Shown piece by piece: positions 1-9,590 of a stretch of 64,000 nt of DNA; positions within the stretch are counted from its first letter, which is position 1; each line of letters opens with the position of its first letter. The notes under the pieces were generated by a model that did no database searches, was not told the origin of the DNA, and saw nothing but the letters and a program-made list of their open reading frames with translations. The DNA comes from Mesorhizobium sp. WSM4904 (GTDB taxonomy: Bacteria > Pseudomonadota > Alphaproteobacteria > Rhizobiales > Rhizobiaceae). Where the stretch lies: contig NZ_CP121354.1 in assembly GCF_029674545.1 (NCBI RefSeq), positions 1,302,001 through 1,366,000 of the forward strand, written 5' to 3'. Both the position numbers and the translations under genes were made by a program.

Positions 1-24
1 CCAATGGACTGGGGAGGCTGAGCG

Positions 25-1509
25 ATGTCCTCCCTCAGCGCCAAAATCAAGGACGCCTTCGATGAGCCCGCCTGCGATAAGAACCGTGGCAAAGATGCCA
101 AGGCGCGCAAGGAGGGCTGCTCGAAGTCGCTGACACCAGGGGCGGCAGCCGGCGGCTGCGCCTTTGACGGAGCCAAGATCGTCCTGCAGCCGATCACCGA
201 CGTTGCGCATCTGGTCCATGCGCCGCTCGCCTGCGAGGGCAATTCTTGGGACAACCGTGGTGCGGTTTCGTCAGGGCCGACCTTGTGGCGGACAAGCTTC
301 ACGACCGACCTCACCGAACTCGACCTGGTGATGGGGCAGGGCGAGCGGAAACTCTTCAAGGCGATCCGCGAGATCAAGCACACATACGCGCCGCCGGCGA
401 TCTTCGTCTACTCAACTTGCGTAACGGCGCTGATCGGTGACGACATCGAGGCCGTGTGCAAACGCGCCACGGAAAAGTTCGGTTTGGCCGTGGTGCCGAT
501 CAATGCGCCTGGCCTGGCAGGCTCCAAGAACCTCGGCAACAAGCTCGCCGCCGAGGCGTTGCTCGATCATGTCATCGGCACGGTCGAACCCGACGACCCC
601 GGGCCCTACGACATCAACATCCTTGGCGAATTCAACCTCTCGGGCGAATTCTGGCTTGTAAAGCCGCTCCTCGATCGGCTCGGCATCCGGGTGCGCGCCT
701 GCATTCCCGGCGATGCGCGTTACCGCGACATTGCTTCCGCGCACCGCGCCCGGGCGGCAATGATCGTGTGCTCGACCGCGCTGATCAGTCTTGCCCGCAA
801 GATGGAGGAGCGCTGGGACATCCCGTTCTTCGAGGGCTCCTTCTATGGCATCTCCGACACATCGCAAGCTCTTCGCAACCTTGTCAGGCTGCTGGTGAGG
901 AAGGGCGCCGATCCGGAGATCCTCGAGCGCACGGAGACGCTGATCGCGCAGCAGGAGGCGATCGCGTGGAAGAAACTCGAATCCTACCGGCAAAGGCTCC
1001 AAGGCAAGCGCGTGCTGCTCAACACAGGCGGTGTGAAGTCCTGGTCGGTTGTCCGTGCGCTGATGGAGATCGGAATCGAGATCGTCGGCACCTCGGTCAA
1101 GAAATCTACGGTGCAGGACAAGGAGCGCATCAAACAAGTTCTCAAGCACGACAAGCATATGTTCGAATACATGGCTGCGCGCGAGCTGTACGCCATGCTC
1201 TCTGAACACAGGGCCGATATCATGCTGTCGGGCGGTCGCACGCAATTCATTGCGCTCAAGGCCAAGACGCCCTGGCTCGATATCAACCAGGAGCGCCAGC
1301 ACCCTTATGCCGGCTATGCCGGCATGGTGGAACTCGTACGCCAGATCGACCTCGCCATTCACAATCCGGTCTGGTCTCAGGTGCGCCAGCCGGCCCCGTG
1401 GGATTGCCAGCCTGATCTAAAAGACGAACTGCCATGCACGAAGAAGGAGTCCGGGCACCTGTTCGATGAATTCGCCGGCGCGACGGCACACGAGTTCAGC
1501 GAGTGTTGA
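25..1509 (+). CDS. nifE: NifE, FeMo-cofactor scaffold subunit
   Basis: The 494-residue product matches NifE, which pairs with NifN to form the NifEN scaffold on which the FeMo-cofactor precursor matures before transfer to nitrogenase. Family cysteines are visible in the contexts APLACEGNSW, VYSTCVTALIG and MIVCSTAL, with the GGVKSW motif near residue 338. The gene is complete; the window begins just before its start codon, with a GGGGAGG ribosome site upstream. nifN follows after 8 bases, so the two are almost certainly cotranscribed, probably from a promoter upstream of the window (nifHDK is expected there but not seen). Confidence 0.97.
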   Translation: MSSLSAKIKDAFDEPACDKNRGKDAKARKEGCSKSLTPGAAAGGCAFDGAKIVLQPITDVAHLVHAPLACEGNSWDNRGAVSSGPTLWRTSFTTDLTELDLVMGQGERKLFKAIREIKHTYAPPAIFVYSTCVTALIGDDIEAVCKRATEKFGLAVVPINAPGLAGSKNLGNKLAAEALLDHVIGTVEPDDPGPYDINILGEFNLSGEFWLVKPLLDRLGIRVRACIPGDARYRDIASAHRARAAMIVCSTALISLARKMEERWDIPFFEGSFYGISDTSQALRNLVRLLVRKGADPEILERTETLIAQQEAIAWKKLESYRQRLQGKRVLLNTGGVKSWSVVRALMEIGIEIVGTSVKKSTVQDKERIKQVLKHDKHMFEYMAARELYAMLSEHRADIMLSGGRTQFIALKAKTPWLDINQERQHPYAGYAGMVELVRQIDLAIHNPVWSQVRQPAPWDCQPDLKDELPCTKKESGHLFDEFAGATAHEFSEC

Positions 1510-1517
1510 GGCGACCG

Positions 1518-2870
1518 ATGGCCCGCATCCTTCCCCAGACCAAATCCGCGGCGGTGAACCCGCTGAAGTCGTCGCAGCCGCTGGGTGCCGCCTTTGCCTT
1601 TCTTGGGGTCGACGGCGCGATGCCGCTGTTCCACGGCAGCCAGGGATGCACAAGCTTCGCGCTCGTGCTCTTCGTACGGCACTTCAAAGAAACGATTCCA
1701 TTGCAGACAACAGCGATGGATGAGGTGGCGACCATCCTCGGCGCTGCCGACCATCTTGAAGAAGCCATCCTCAACCTCAAGAACCGCACGAAGCCAAAGC
1801 TGATCGGGGTGTGCACGACCGCGCTGGTGGAGACGCGTGGCGAAGATTGCGCGAGTGATATTGCGAACATCAAGCTGAAGCACACGCAAGAGCTTGCGGG
1901 TACGGAGGTCGTGCTGGCCAACACGCCGGATTTTGACGGCGCGATCGAAGAGGGCTGGGCCAAGGCAGTCACCGCAATGATCAAAGGGATTACAGGCTCG
2001 GGCGAACGTGCGCGGCAGCCGAAGAAGATCGCGATCCTGCCCGGATGCAACCTCACTGTCGCCGACATCGAGCATATGCGTGACATGGTTGAAAGCTTTG
2101 GGCTCAAGCCGGTTATTCTGCCCGACATTTCAGGCTCGCTCGACGGTACGGTTCCTGACCGCTGGGTAGCGACCACATACGGCGGCACCAGCGTCGAAGA
2201 CATTCGCGAGTTGGGCACGGCCATGCAATGCATCGCCATCGGTGAGCACATGCGCCGCCCGGCGAAAGCGCTGCACGGGTTGACCGGCGTGCCTTACGTG
2301 TTGTTCCAGTCACTGACTGGGCTGCAGGACACGGACCGCTTCGTGTCGCTGCTGTCTGCGATTTCGGGCGCGGCGGTACCGGCCCGCGTGCGCCGGCGCC
2401 GGGCGCAATTGCAGGACGCGATGCTCGACGGACATTTCCATTTCGGCGGCAAGAAAATTGCCATCGCTGCCGAACCAGACCAGCTGTTCCAACTTGCGAC
2501 CTTCTTTGCTGGCCTCGGCTCCGAGATAGCCGCGGCCGTCACAACGACCGACAGGTCTAAAATTCTCGAGAAAGTCCCGGCGGTTTCGGTTCAGATCGGC
2601 GATCTCGGCGATCTGGAAAGTCTTGCCGTCGGTGCTGACCTGCTTGTCACGCATTCGCACGGGCGCCAAGCATCGGAGCGGCTCCGAATTCCGCTCATGC
2701 GCATCGGGTTCCCGGTCTTCGATCGACTAGGCAGCCAGCACAAGCTCGCAATTCTCTATCAGGGCACCCGCGACATGATCTTCGAGGTCGCCAGCATCTT
2801 CCAGGCCAACCAACACGCGCCCACTCCTGAGGCGCTTGATCCACTCCGTAATCGAGAAATATCACGATGA
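1518..2870 (+). CDS. nifN: NifN, FeMo-cofactor scaffold subunit
   Basis: The 450-residue product matches NifN, the partner of NifE in the cofactor scaffold. Recognisable features are PLFHGSQGCTSF near residue 40, the TTALVETRGED stretch and the late LRIPLMRIGFPVFDRLG block typical of the NifK/NifN family. ATG 1518 (MARILPQTK) is chosen over upstream GTG/TTG codons because it gives the normal family N-terminus just after the nifE stop. Its stop overlaps the nifX start (ATGA), which implies translational coupling. Confidence 0.97.
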   Translation: MARILPQTKSAAVNPLKSSQPLGAAFAFLGVDGAMPLFHGSQGCTSFALVLFVRHFKETIPLQTTAMDEVATILGAADHLEEAILNLKNRTKPKLIGVCTTALVETRGEDCASDIANIKLKHTQELAGTEVVLANTPDFDGAIEEGWAKAVTAMIKGITGSGERARQPKKIAILPGCNLTVADIEHMRDMVESFGLKPVILPDISGSLDGTVPDRWVATTYGGTSVEDIRELGTAMQCIAIGEHMRRPAKALHGLTGVPYVLFQSLTGLQDTDRFVSLLSAISGAAVPARVRRRRAQLQDAMLDGHFHFGGKKIAIAAEPDQLFQLATFFAGLGSEIAAAVTTTDRSKILEKVPAVSVQIGDLGDLESLAVGADLLVTHSHGRQASERLRIPLMRIGFPVFDRLGSQHKLAILYQGTRDMIFEVASIFQANQHAPTPEALDPLRNREISR

Positions 2871-3364
2871 ACGCTGTTCGCCGCCTCTCGCTGGTCAGTA
2901 GTGAGGTTTTCGCCCCGATGCCTGAACGACGTAAGGGCGCATTGCGCGTTGCGATCGCCACTCAGGACATGCAGGACCTCAACGCCCATTTCGGGTCGGC
3001 CAGGCGCTTTGCTGTCTACGACGTGACGCGCGAGGAATGGAATCTCGTAGAAGCCGTGGCCTTCGATGACGTGTCCGATGAAAGCGGGGAGCATCGGGCC
3101 GAGCGCGATGATCGCATCACGCCAAAGGTGGATGCGCTCAAGGGCTGTCAGATCCTGTTTTGTCTGGCAATTGGCGGCCCTTCGGCAGCCAAGCTTGTCG
3201 CGGCAAAAATCCACCCGATCAAAGTGGCGGAGCCCCAATCGATCCCACAGGTGCTCTTGCGCACGCAGATGATGCTCAGGACGTGTCCTCCGCCTTGGCT
3301 GCGCAAGGTGCTGGCGCGAGCGGGCATTGCCGAAAAGAAACCGTCCTTCGAGGACGAGGACTGA
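2867..3364 (+). CDS. nifX: NifX, FeMo-cofactor precursor carrier
   Basis: The 165-residue protein has the dinitrogenase iron-molybdenum cofactor-binding fold: [28 protein letters not shown], then [21 protein letters not shown] and IHPIKV. NifX binds and shuttles cofactor precursors such as NifB-co. The start overlaps nifN by four bases. The acidic C-terminus (FEDED) matters because decayed copies of this same 3' end are found in front of the two later DUF269 genes (see 9835-9909 and 14440-14516). Confidence 0.95.
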   Translation: MNAVRRLSLVSSEVFAPMPERRKGALRVAIATQDMQDLNAHFGSARRFAVYDVTREEWNLVEAVAFDDVSDESGEHRAERDDRITPKVDALKGCQILFCLAIGGPSAAKLVAAKIHPIKVAEPQSIPQVLLRTQMMLRTCPPPWLRKVLARAGIAEKKPSFEDED

Positions 3365-3380
3365 AAAGAGGAGGACGCCA

Positions 3381-3860
3381 ATGCCTGACCCCGCAATCCC
3401 CCCAGCTGTCGCCGAAGACGAGGCGGCTCTTTGCACCCCGTTCGTCAAATGCCTCGTGCGGCTGATCCGTTCTCAGGATTCCTATGGCTCGTGGGAACGC
3501 AAAGCGGACGCTGAGCTGCTGGGCGACTTCATCATTACCAAGGAACAGCGCCGAGGGATCCCAATCATCGGAGATCCCGATCCCGACGTGCTGTGGAGGC
3601 TCGACAAGTACTACGCCGCCATCGGGCTTGCGATCGAGGAGCGCTGCGGCCTTATGGCATCGCCGATGATCCAGGTGAGCCATGAGGGTTTTGGTCGGGT
3701 GCTTTTCACGACCGGACGGCTGGTCGTTTTGTCCAAAACGCTGCGCGATGTCCACCGGTTTGGCTTCGAGACGCTCCTGAAGCTCGCCACGGCCGGTACG
3801 AAGCTGGTCGACGATGCGATTTCAGTCATCGAAACCTTTCCCCACGTGGCGCTGGCATGA
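3381..3860 (+). CDS. NifX-associated protein, DUF269 family
   Basis: The 159-residue protein belongs to the DUF269 family encoded directly after nifX in most diazotrophic proteobacteria; its exact biochemical role in nitrogen fixation is not settled. Family landmarks are [46 protein letters not shown] and [17 protein letters not shown] strong AGAGGAGGA site precedes ATG 3381. This is the full-length reference copy: two further copies at 9911 and 14518 lack about 16 residues before DVHRFGF. Confidence 0.93.
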   Translation: MPDPAIPPAVAEDEAALCTPFVKCLVRLIRSQDSYGSWERKADAELLGDFIITKEQRRGIPIIGDPDPDVLWRLDKYYAAIGLAIEERCGLMASPMIQVSHEGFGRVLFTTGRLVVLSKTLRDVHRFGFETLLKLATAGTKLVDDAISVIETFPHVALA

Positions 3861-3887
3861 TGGGCGCGATTTTCGAGAAAGGCCATC

Positions 3888-3971
3888 ATGACGGACCCGA
3901 GAAACTATGTTGGCCAGTCCCCTCGATCCAGGGACTCGAGGCCGACCAGGTTGTTGGGGTATCGCCGATGA
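3888..3971 (+). CDS. possible 27-residue leader peptide
   Basis: A short open frame begins at ATG 3888 with a GAGAAAGG ribosome site about five bases upstream. It ends with a TGA that overlaps the ATG of the response regulator at 3968. The peptide is rich in Arg and Ser and matches nothing I recognise. The overlap geometry suggests translational coupling to the regulator, but a chance frame of this length is quite possible. Confidence 0.3.
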   Translation: MTDPRNYVGQSPRSRDSRPTRLLGYRR

Positions 3972-4672
3972 AGAAGCCGCTGGTCCTGATCTGCTCGCAA
4001 GATGCCGAGTTCTATCTGCTCTACAGCCACATACTGGAGGTTGACGGTTTCAGCAGTGAGACGGCAGACGGCGCGAAGGCTGCGCTGGCCTTGGCCGAAC
4101 AACGGGAGCTTCAGGCCGTAGTGCTGGATTGCGACCCAGCCAGCATAAACGGGTCCGCAATTTGCGCCCACCTCAAGCGGGAACCGCGCACCACCGACCT
4201 GCCTATCATCGCCCTGATCGCGCCTGGCGCCGAGCACCAGCACCTCGATCTCTTGAAGGCAGGCGTTGAGAGCTTTGTGCGGCCGGTGGCTCCGGCCAAG
4301 CTGCTCGACTGCCTGCGGGCGAGGCTCGGGCTGACCAAGCGTGGTCCGAACGGGGTTGAAAACGACAGTTGGATTTGTTGTGGAGGCCTGGAGATGAAGC
4401 TCGATGCCCATCGGGTTCGCGGTAATGGCCACGACATCCATCTCGGACGGATCGATTTCAACGTGCTGCGGCTTATGATTGAGGCCCCCGGCAAGGTCTT
4501 CAGCCGGGACGAGCTTATCGGGGCGGCCTGGCTGCCCAACATTCATGTCGGTGCACGCACCGTCGATGTCCATATCAGCCGAATCAGGAGGGCGCTGAAA
4601 ACGGCCTTGCCCGGCAGCGTCATTCGCACCGTCAGGTCGGCCGGCTACTCGCTCGAGAAGCCGGACGACTGA
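3968..4672 (+). CDS. OmpR-type response regulator with atypical receiver
   Basis: The 234-residue protein has an N-terminal receiver-like domain (about 1-120) and a C-terminal winged-helix DNA-binding domain (about 140-232; LGRIDFNVLRLMIEAPGKVFSRDEL, TVDVHISRIRRAL, IRTVRSAGYSL). The receiver keeps a likely phospho-acceptor Asp in VVLDCDP but has CSQD where the acidic pair is expected and VRP in place of the usual conserved Lys-Pro. It may therefore act without classical phosphorylation. ATG 3968 gives a normal receiver start (MKKPLVLIC); the frame is open further upstream to 3857. No partner kinase is present in the window. It follows the nif genes directly, so it may be coexpressed with them. 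Confidence 0.85.
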   Translation: MKKPLVLICSQDAEFYLLYSHILEVDGFSSETADGAKAALALAEQRELQAVVLDCDPASINGSAICAHLKREPRTTDLPIIALIAPGAEHQHLDLLKAGVESFVRPVAPAKLLDCLRARLGLTKRGPNGVENDSWICCGGLEMKLDAHRVRGNGHDIHLGRIDFNVLRLMIEAPGKVFSRDELIGAAWLPNIHVGARTVDVHISRIRRALKTALPGSVIRTVRSAGYSLEKPDD

Positions 4673-4693
4673 AATCGGTGATCGAACGTGGTG

Positions 4694-4719
4694 CCGCTCT
4701 CTCTTCCTCCTGAGAGCGG
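4694..4719. terminator. stem-loop after response regulator
   Basis: Perfect 8-bp arms CCGCTCTC and GAGAGCGG enclose a 10-base loop, about 20 bases after the regulator stop codon. There is no strong T-tract, so it could stabilise the 3' end of the message or be a weak terminator. Confidence 0.4.
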
Positions 4720-4767
4720 TGTTGCCGCTTTGAGGCGCTCCTAACGAAGACCAGGAGAAGCAGGCAA

Positions 4768-5640
4768 ATGGAATTTAAAAGCATATTCAGTGTGACGGGT
4801 GCTGATCATTCTGATGAGGACCTCACAACAGCTGCCGGACTGTGTGCCGAGGTCGGCGCGCACCTATCGGTACTCATTATACCGCCTCCATTGCTCTTGA
4901 TGTCGTCTCCGCCCCCCGAATGGAATACAGGACGTGCACAGGCAATTGCAGTACCGAACTATCGATTTCAGCAAATCGAGAAATTTTCACAGGACGTGAC
5001 CAGAATGGAAAGACGGTCCGCGGATATCCTCAAAAGGCTGAAAGCTATGTCGCTTTCCTGTGACGTTGACACCGACTATTGCGATCCGGCTAGCCTCGGT
5101 GAAGTGGCACGACAGCGGGCGCTCTGCGCTGACCTGACGATCGTTGGAGGAGACCTCCTCAACGATGAGACTCTCGGACCTCCTGTTGTCAACGGCTGCT
5201 TGTTCGATAGCGGAAAGCCGGTGCTCATCGTGCCGAAGGGCGTTAAGGCGACGCTGTCGCCTCGACGCGTGCTGGTCGGCTGGGATTCGCGTGTAGAGGC
5301 CTCGCGTGCGGTTCGGGAAGCTCTTAGTATCCTATCCGCTGCCAAGGAAGTCTGTGTCGCTATGGTCGATCCAAAGGCGCAAAACAACGGGAAAGGCGCG
5401 CAGTCTGGAGCTGACATCGCTGCCTATCTTACTCGGCACGGTGCTCGGGTCTCCGTTGACCTGCTTAAGAGCGCCGGCAAATCGGCGGGCACAGTGCTGA
5501 CCCAGCACGCGAACGACATCTGTGCTGACATGATGGTTATGGGTGCTTATGGCAGCCGTGGGCTGCGTGAGCGGATTTTCGGCGGTCCGCCGAGCTGGAG
5601 CTTTGGGAAGACCACATTGCCGCTGTTTTTGGCTCGCTGA
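4768..5640 (+). CDS. Universal stress protein, tandem UspA type
   Basis: The 290-residue protein appears to contain two UspA-like halves (about 1-145 and 165-290). The second half carries the nucleotide-binding type motif MGAYGSRGLRERIFGG, and RRVLVGWDSRVEASRAVREAL is typical of the domain start. Such proteins bind ATP and support survival under energy or oxygen stress; the partner here is unknown. A CAGGAGAAG ribosome site precedes ATG 4768. The position after nifENX suggests a role in low-oxygen bacteroids, which is inference. Confidence 0.85.
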   Translation: MEFKSIFSVTGADHSDEDLTTAAGLCAEVGAHLSVLIIPPPLLLMSSPPPEWNTGRAQAIAVPNYRFQQIEKFSQDVTRMERRSADILKRLKAMSLSCDVDTDYCDPASLGEVARQRALCADLTIVGGDLLNDETLGPPVVNGCLFDSGKPVLIVPKGVKATLSPRRVLVGWDSRVEASRAVREALSILSAAKEVCVAMVDPKAQNNGKGAQSGADIAAYLTRHGARVSVDLLKSAGKSAGTVLTQHANDICADMMVMGAYGSRGLRERIFGGPPSWSFGKTTLPLFLAR

Positions 5641-6482
5641 TCAGCTCCGTAGGAACACCGATCAGGTCGTAGGACCGCCAACCAGTCCGAAGTCGTCGTC
5701 GGTTACCGGTCGGATTGCGGAGACATGGCTGGATCCGCGAACATCTTGCGACGCTTGTCAGAGCCAAACCGGACGCCTCGACTGCTTCACGACGCTCTCG
5801 TGAACCAACTCGTGCGAGATCGTCCGCAACGGGCAGTAAAGACGAACGGCTGCAGCAGACCGCAGCCAAGCCACAGGGCGGGTGTACCAGGAGACCCCGC
5901 CTCGTGCGCGAACCCTGTTGGAAGGCCCCTTATCAGTACCCGGACGCGCGTCAAATCGGCGGCTGTCCCTGTCAGCCTGCGGTGTGCAAGGGCCGCTGCC
6001 GCGGAGCTTCCCCTGCCCGATCGTCGGGCGTGCGACAATGTCGGATTCCAGACGAGCTGGAACTGCGCGAACTCGTTGGTTTGACAGGTCTTTATCCGGC
6101 ACGCCGCATGCATGGGAGTCTCCGAAAGCATTAAGAGCCGTTATCCATGGTTACGCCCCTCGAAAGAAAGAGCCGCTTCCGTCGTGGCAGGGAAACAGCC
6201 ACTCCTGGGGTGGAGGCCGGCGCTAGAAGCCGCCGTAAGATCCGGAAGAGCCGCGCGACAGCATCACACACTTTCCTTCTGCTCTTGGGTTCGGATCACG
6301 CCGCGCCGCTGTCGATGCCGCCGACATTGAGCCCAAGACCTGGAAGGCGGCACACGCTTTTGCTGTCCTCTCAGTCGGGACCGCGGCTCAAGCATGCCTG
6401 TGAGGTTCGCATTGCTCAATGCCCGGCAATCGACGTCAACATGCCGCTGAGTTGGAAAACACTCCTAGAGGAGTAAGGATAA
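5641..6482. other. intergenic, no gene recognised
   Basis: About 840 bases without a credible gene. Several frames are open but show no family resemblance. A GGCACACGCTTTTGCT string at 6349-6363 resembles a sigma54 core but its GG-to-GC spacing is 11, not 10. TGTCGGATTCCAGACG near 6039 is one base from a NifA-type TGT-N10-ACA site. I do not call a promoter. Confidence 0.5.
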
Positions 6483-7781
6483 GTGGACCTCTTTTGTATT
6501 GGTGTGGGTGCTGGACCATCTAATTTGAGCCTTGCGTGTCAGATACAGGAAGAGATTGCGCAAGGGGCACTGTTCCTGGACCGGGAGGTCGATTTCCGAG
6601 GACATCCAGGCAGCGCTTTCGATTGCGCGGAGCTCCAGGTCGGCCACTTCCAGGATCTGGTTACTCTGGTCAATCCGCGATCAGCCTACACATTCGTAAA
6701 CTACCTCCACGAGAACGGGCGTCTTTACAATTTCCTCAATGCGCAATTTCACGGGGTGCTTAGAGCCGAGTTCGCCCAATATCTCAACTGGGCGTTCCAG
6801 AAGAATCCGCTTGTCCGTGGCGGCGAGGCCGTTCGCGAAATCCGCTTTGACGGCGAGTTTCGCGTGCGGACGGACAACGCGGTCCTTGATGCAAGAAACC
6901 TCGTCATCGACATAGGCAAGCAGGCGCAAATTCCGCCTCAGTTTCATGGCTGGACTGGACCCAACCTGTTCCACTCATCTGAGTTGGCCCACATCAATCC
7001 TGAGGTGCAAAAAAAGCATGTCTGCGTTGTTGGCGGCGGACAGTCGGGAGCCGAGCTGCTACTGCACCTTGTCGGCCGGCCGAAAGAACGGCGGCCCGCG
7101 GCGATCACATGGGTCTTGACGCGCGAGATGCCTTTCGACGACCACGCGTTCACAAACGGGCTGTTCACGCCATGCTTCTCGGATCGTTTTGCTGCGATGA
7201 GCGAGGTGCATCGACAGCTGTTCCTGCGGCGTTTCGCGCTTGCCTCCGAGGGCATTTCAGAAAGCAAGTTGCGCGCGGTCTATCAGGCGCTCTACCACCA
7301 CGCCTTTCTCGAGCCACACCAATGCGAGATCACATTGCGGCCAAGTTGCAACGTGTCGCGCTGCATCAATGCCGGAGCAGGGCACAGGCTCACGCTGCAA
7401 CGCGGCTTGGACAACATCGGAGAAGTAACCGCCGATATCGTCATCCTGGCCACCGGGTACGAGAAACCGCTGCCGGGTTTCCTAGAACCGATCGCAGATC
7501 GCCTCGAACAGATCGGCAATGAGCTCGCCATCGGCGAGGATTTTTCGGTGTACTGGGACGGACCGCGAGACCGACGCCTTTTCGTTCAGAACGCCTGCCT
7601 TGGACAGCGCGGGCTGGCTGATCCGAACTTTGGGCTGCTGGCCTGGCGAGCGCGCCGCATCCTTGACAGCCTTCTGCGGCGCGCGCCATGCGCCAATCCC
7701 GAGCATCTAGGGTTCATCAACCGTCCCTTGACGGAGTGCTGGCCCGACCTCGGAGTCGAACAAATGGGCAGCGGGATATGA
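6483..7781 (+). CDS. L-lysine/L-ornithine/diamine N-hydroxylase (IucD/RhbE type)
   Basis: The 432-residue flavoprotein matches the NADPH-dependent N-hydroxylases that make hydroxamate groups for siderophores (IucD, PvdA, RhbE family). Motifs: FAD-binding GVGAGPSNLSLA at the N-terminus, LVNPRSAYTFVNYL, NADPH-binding VCVVGGGQSGAELL near 180 and ILATGYEKPLPGF near 325. The start is GTG 6483, with AGGAG and AAGGA sites just upstream. It stands alone, about 15 kb from the diaminobutyrate aminotransferase and 20 kb from the NIS synthetase that would be its natural partners. The family call is strong; the exact substrate is unknown. Confidence 0.9.
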   Translation: MDLFCIGVGAGPSNLSLACQIQEEIAQGALFLDREVDFRGHPGSAFDCAELQVGHFQDLVTLVNPRSAYTFVNYLHENGRLYNFLNAQFHGVLRAEFAQYLNWAFQKNPLVRGGEAVREIRFDGEFRVRTDNAVLDARNLVIDIGKQAQIPPQFHGWTGPNLFHSSELAHINPEVQKKHVCVVGGGQSGAELLLHLVGRPKERRPAAITWVLTREMPFDDHAFTNGLFTPCFSDRFAAMSEVHRQLFLRRFALASEGISESKLRAVYQALYHHAFLEPHQCEITLRPSCNVSRCINAGAGHRLTLQRGLDNIGEVTADIVILATGYEKPLPGFLEPIADRLEQIGNELAIGEDFSVYWDGPRDRRLFVQNACLGQRGLADPNFGLLAWRARRILDSLLRRAPCANPEHLGFINRPLTECWPDLGVEQMGSGI

Positions 7782-8286
7782 TTCGTCGATATTGATGATC
7801 GGCGGTGGCATTCAGGAAAGATTTCCGCCTCTGGCGGCAAAAGCGGGACGAGCAATATTCCTACGGCGTCAGATCGCTCTGCTCGCGCTTGAGCAAGGTA
7901 GCGTCGCGCGACTCCTGCTTGGCGTGAAACAGCAAAGGGCATTCAATCACGATGCAGCTTTACGTGCTGTCGGGCTCAACGCCACGTGGATCGAGCCCAA
8001 CGCCGCCGTTGGCAACCGCGACGCGAATTATGACGCCGGGCCACATGCGGCGGTGGCTGCAAGGGTACCGAGCCTCTCCCGCACTTTCGACCCCATCGCC
8101 GAAGTGCGACTACTCCAGGACGCCGAAGCCGGTCTTATCGCCAGCGGGCCAGCCAAACTCTCACCTTCCTAAACGGCAGCCGCTAAGGTGAGCCGTCGAA
8201 AGCCGACATTCAGGTTAACGTCAGCTGGCCGTGTTAGGGCTCGCTTATTCAAGGCGGTACCGGCGCTTGCCGAAGCTAAGAAGGGT
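7782..8286. other. intergenic, homologous to 12.5-12.9 kb
   Basis: No gene recognised. Parts of 7955-8120 resemble 12545-12680 (shared GTGCTGTCGG and CTCAACGCCACG, then GCCGTTGGCAACCGCGA), so the module duplication reaches upstream of the promoters. At 8194-8208 lies CGT-N9-ACA, which aligns with the intact NifA site of copy B but has lost the first T and one spacer base. Confidence 0.5.
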
Positions 8287-8302
8287 TGGCATGCCCTTTG
8301 CC
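8287..8302 (+). promoter_or_regulatory. sigma54 -24/-12 promoter, module copy A
   Basis: TGGCATG-CCCT-TTGCC matches the sigma54 consensus TGGCACG-N4-TTGCW with the invariant GG and GC separated by 10 bases. The -24 CAC is changed to CAT and the base after TTGC is C. It lies 125 bases before the TlpA-like start. The upstream NifA site in this copy looks degenerate. Confidence 0.6.
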
Positions 8303-8426
8303 GTGCTTGATGTGCGGCAACACGGTGAGAGCTCCGCTGAAGCAAGCGAGAGGGAGCAATGCCCTCGAGACCGTGTCCGATTTTGACTGGAAAATATTCC
8401 GCGACAAAAGAGACGAAAGGTGTGGA

Positions 8427-9590
8427 ATGACTTTGGACACCAAGATGGAACTGCGTATGGGGTCCCCGGCTCCTGCGCTGAAAGTGGAGAACTGGCTGCG
8501 TGGCGAGCCCCTCACGAGCCTTCGGCCCGGCAAGGTCTACCTCGTTGAATTTTGGGCGACTTGGTGCCGACCATGTGTCCACGCCATGCCCCATTTGATC
8601 GAACTGCAGGAGAAATATAAAGACAGCGGATTTGAGATTATCGGAGTCGCAGCTTGCGAAAAGGCTGCAACCGCGGACGAAGCGCGGACCAACGTGGATG
8701 CCTGGCTGACCGAGAAGTTCCCGAATCTGAATTATCGGACAGCGTTCGATTGCACTGGCGAAATGAAAAAGCTCTGGCTGGAACCCAGCTCTTCGTTCGG
8801 GATTCCCACCTCGTTCGTGGTCGACCGCGACGGCCACATCGCTTATATCGGCCACCCGGCACCTCTCGATGACGTTTTGCCGAAAGTCCTTAACGGCAGC
8901 TGGCGCAGCAGCTATGAAGCGAAAGCCGTCGATGCAAAGCGAATCTCGCGTGTGCGCGAATCGTCGCTGAGTCAGCCGATATACGCCAAACTTGGGCCGG
9001 CGATGCAGGACGAGGATTGGGCAGCGGCACTATTGGCCATCGAAGAAGGCCTCGCCGTGATGCCAGACTCTTTTGATTTTCGGCGGGTTCATGCGGATAT
9101 TCTGCTTCACAAGCTGCGCGACATCAAAACCGGCTTGCCGCTTATGCGCGAATTGGTCGAGGACGCGATCAACAAAAAGTTCGAAGCGATGTCTTGGGTG
9201 GTGATGGCGCTGAACCAACTCTTCCATCCCACGATCGACAACTCCCATCTTCCGCATGATGATCGCTTTGCGATGGGCAAGGAGCTCTCCGAACAGATCC
9301 TGGAACTTAATCCTCCGCAAGGCGATGGAGACTTTAAATTCGGGTGTTACTTTCCGGTCGCTCAGTATTATTACGAGAGCGGCAACAAGGACCGGGCGAT
9401 CGAGTTGATCGAGGTGGCAATCAAATCGCTGGACCATTCGGAGCCAGTGCCGGACCAAACCAAACAGCGCTACCTCACCTCGTTGCTCCAAGCCCTGGCC
9501 AACTACACGGGTGAGCCTGCCTGTCACGCGGGTCTCTGTGTGGCTCCGCAAAACAAGACTTCCGAAACTCAAAACGCTGTCACTTCCTGA
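8427..9590 (+). CDS. TlpA-like thioredoxin-domain protein, copy A
   Basis: The 387-residue protein has a TlpA/ResA-type thioredoxin domain (about 10-150) with the redox motif WATWCRPC at Cys47/Cys50 and GIPTSFVVDRDGHIAYIGHP. It is followed by about 220 residues of helical, tetratricopeptide-like sequence (ALLAIEEGLAVMPDS, YYYESGNKDRAIELIEVAIKSL). No signal peptide or membrane anchor is visible, unlike typical TlpA, so a cytoplasmic role is likely. ATG 8427 follows AAAGGTGTGGA; the homologous copy B supports this start. Copy A has CRPC where copy B (13018) has CGPC. It is the first gene after a sigma54 promoter, so NifA-dependent expression in bacteroids is inferred. Confidence 0.88.
   Translation: MTLDTKMELRMGSPAPALKVENWLRGEPLTSLRPGKVYLVEFWATWCRPCVHAMPHLIELQEKYKDSGFEIIGVAACEKAATADEARTNVDAWLTEKFPNLNYRTAFDCTGEMKKLWLEPSSSFGIPTSFVVDRDGHIAYIGHPAPLDDVLPKVLNGSWRSSYEAKAVDAKRISRVRESSLSQPIYAKLGPAMQDEDWAAALLAIEEGLAVMPDSFDFRRVHADILLHKLRDIKTGLPLMRELVEDAINKKFEAMSWVVMALNQLFHPTIDNSHLPHDDRFAMGKELSEQILELNPPQGDGDFKFGCYFPVAQYYYESGNKDRAIELIEVAIKSLDHSEPVPDQTKQRYLTSLLQALANYTGEPACHAGLCVAPQNKTSETQNAVTS

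Noticed and set aside
412..1362. Long minus-strand open frame inside nifE
   Set aside because: It is antisense to a certain gene, is Arg/His/Leu-rich and has no family features; a codon-bias shadow.
6349..6363. GGCACACGCTTTTGC as a sigma54 promoter for the N-hydroxylase
   Set aside because: Spacing is 11 bases and no clear NifA site was found upstream.
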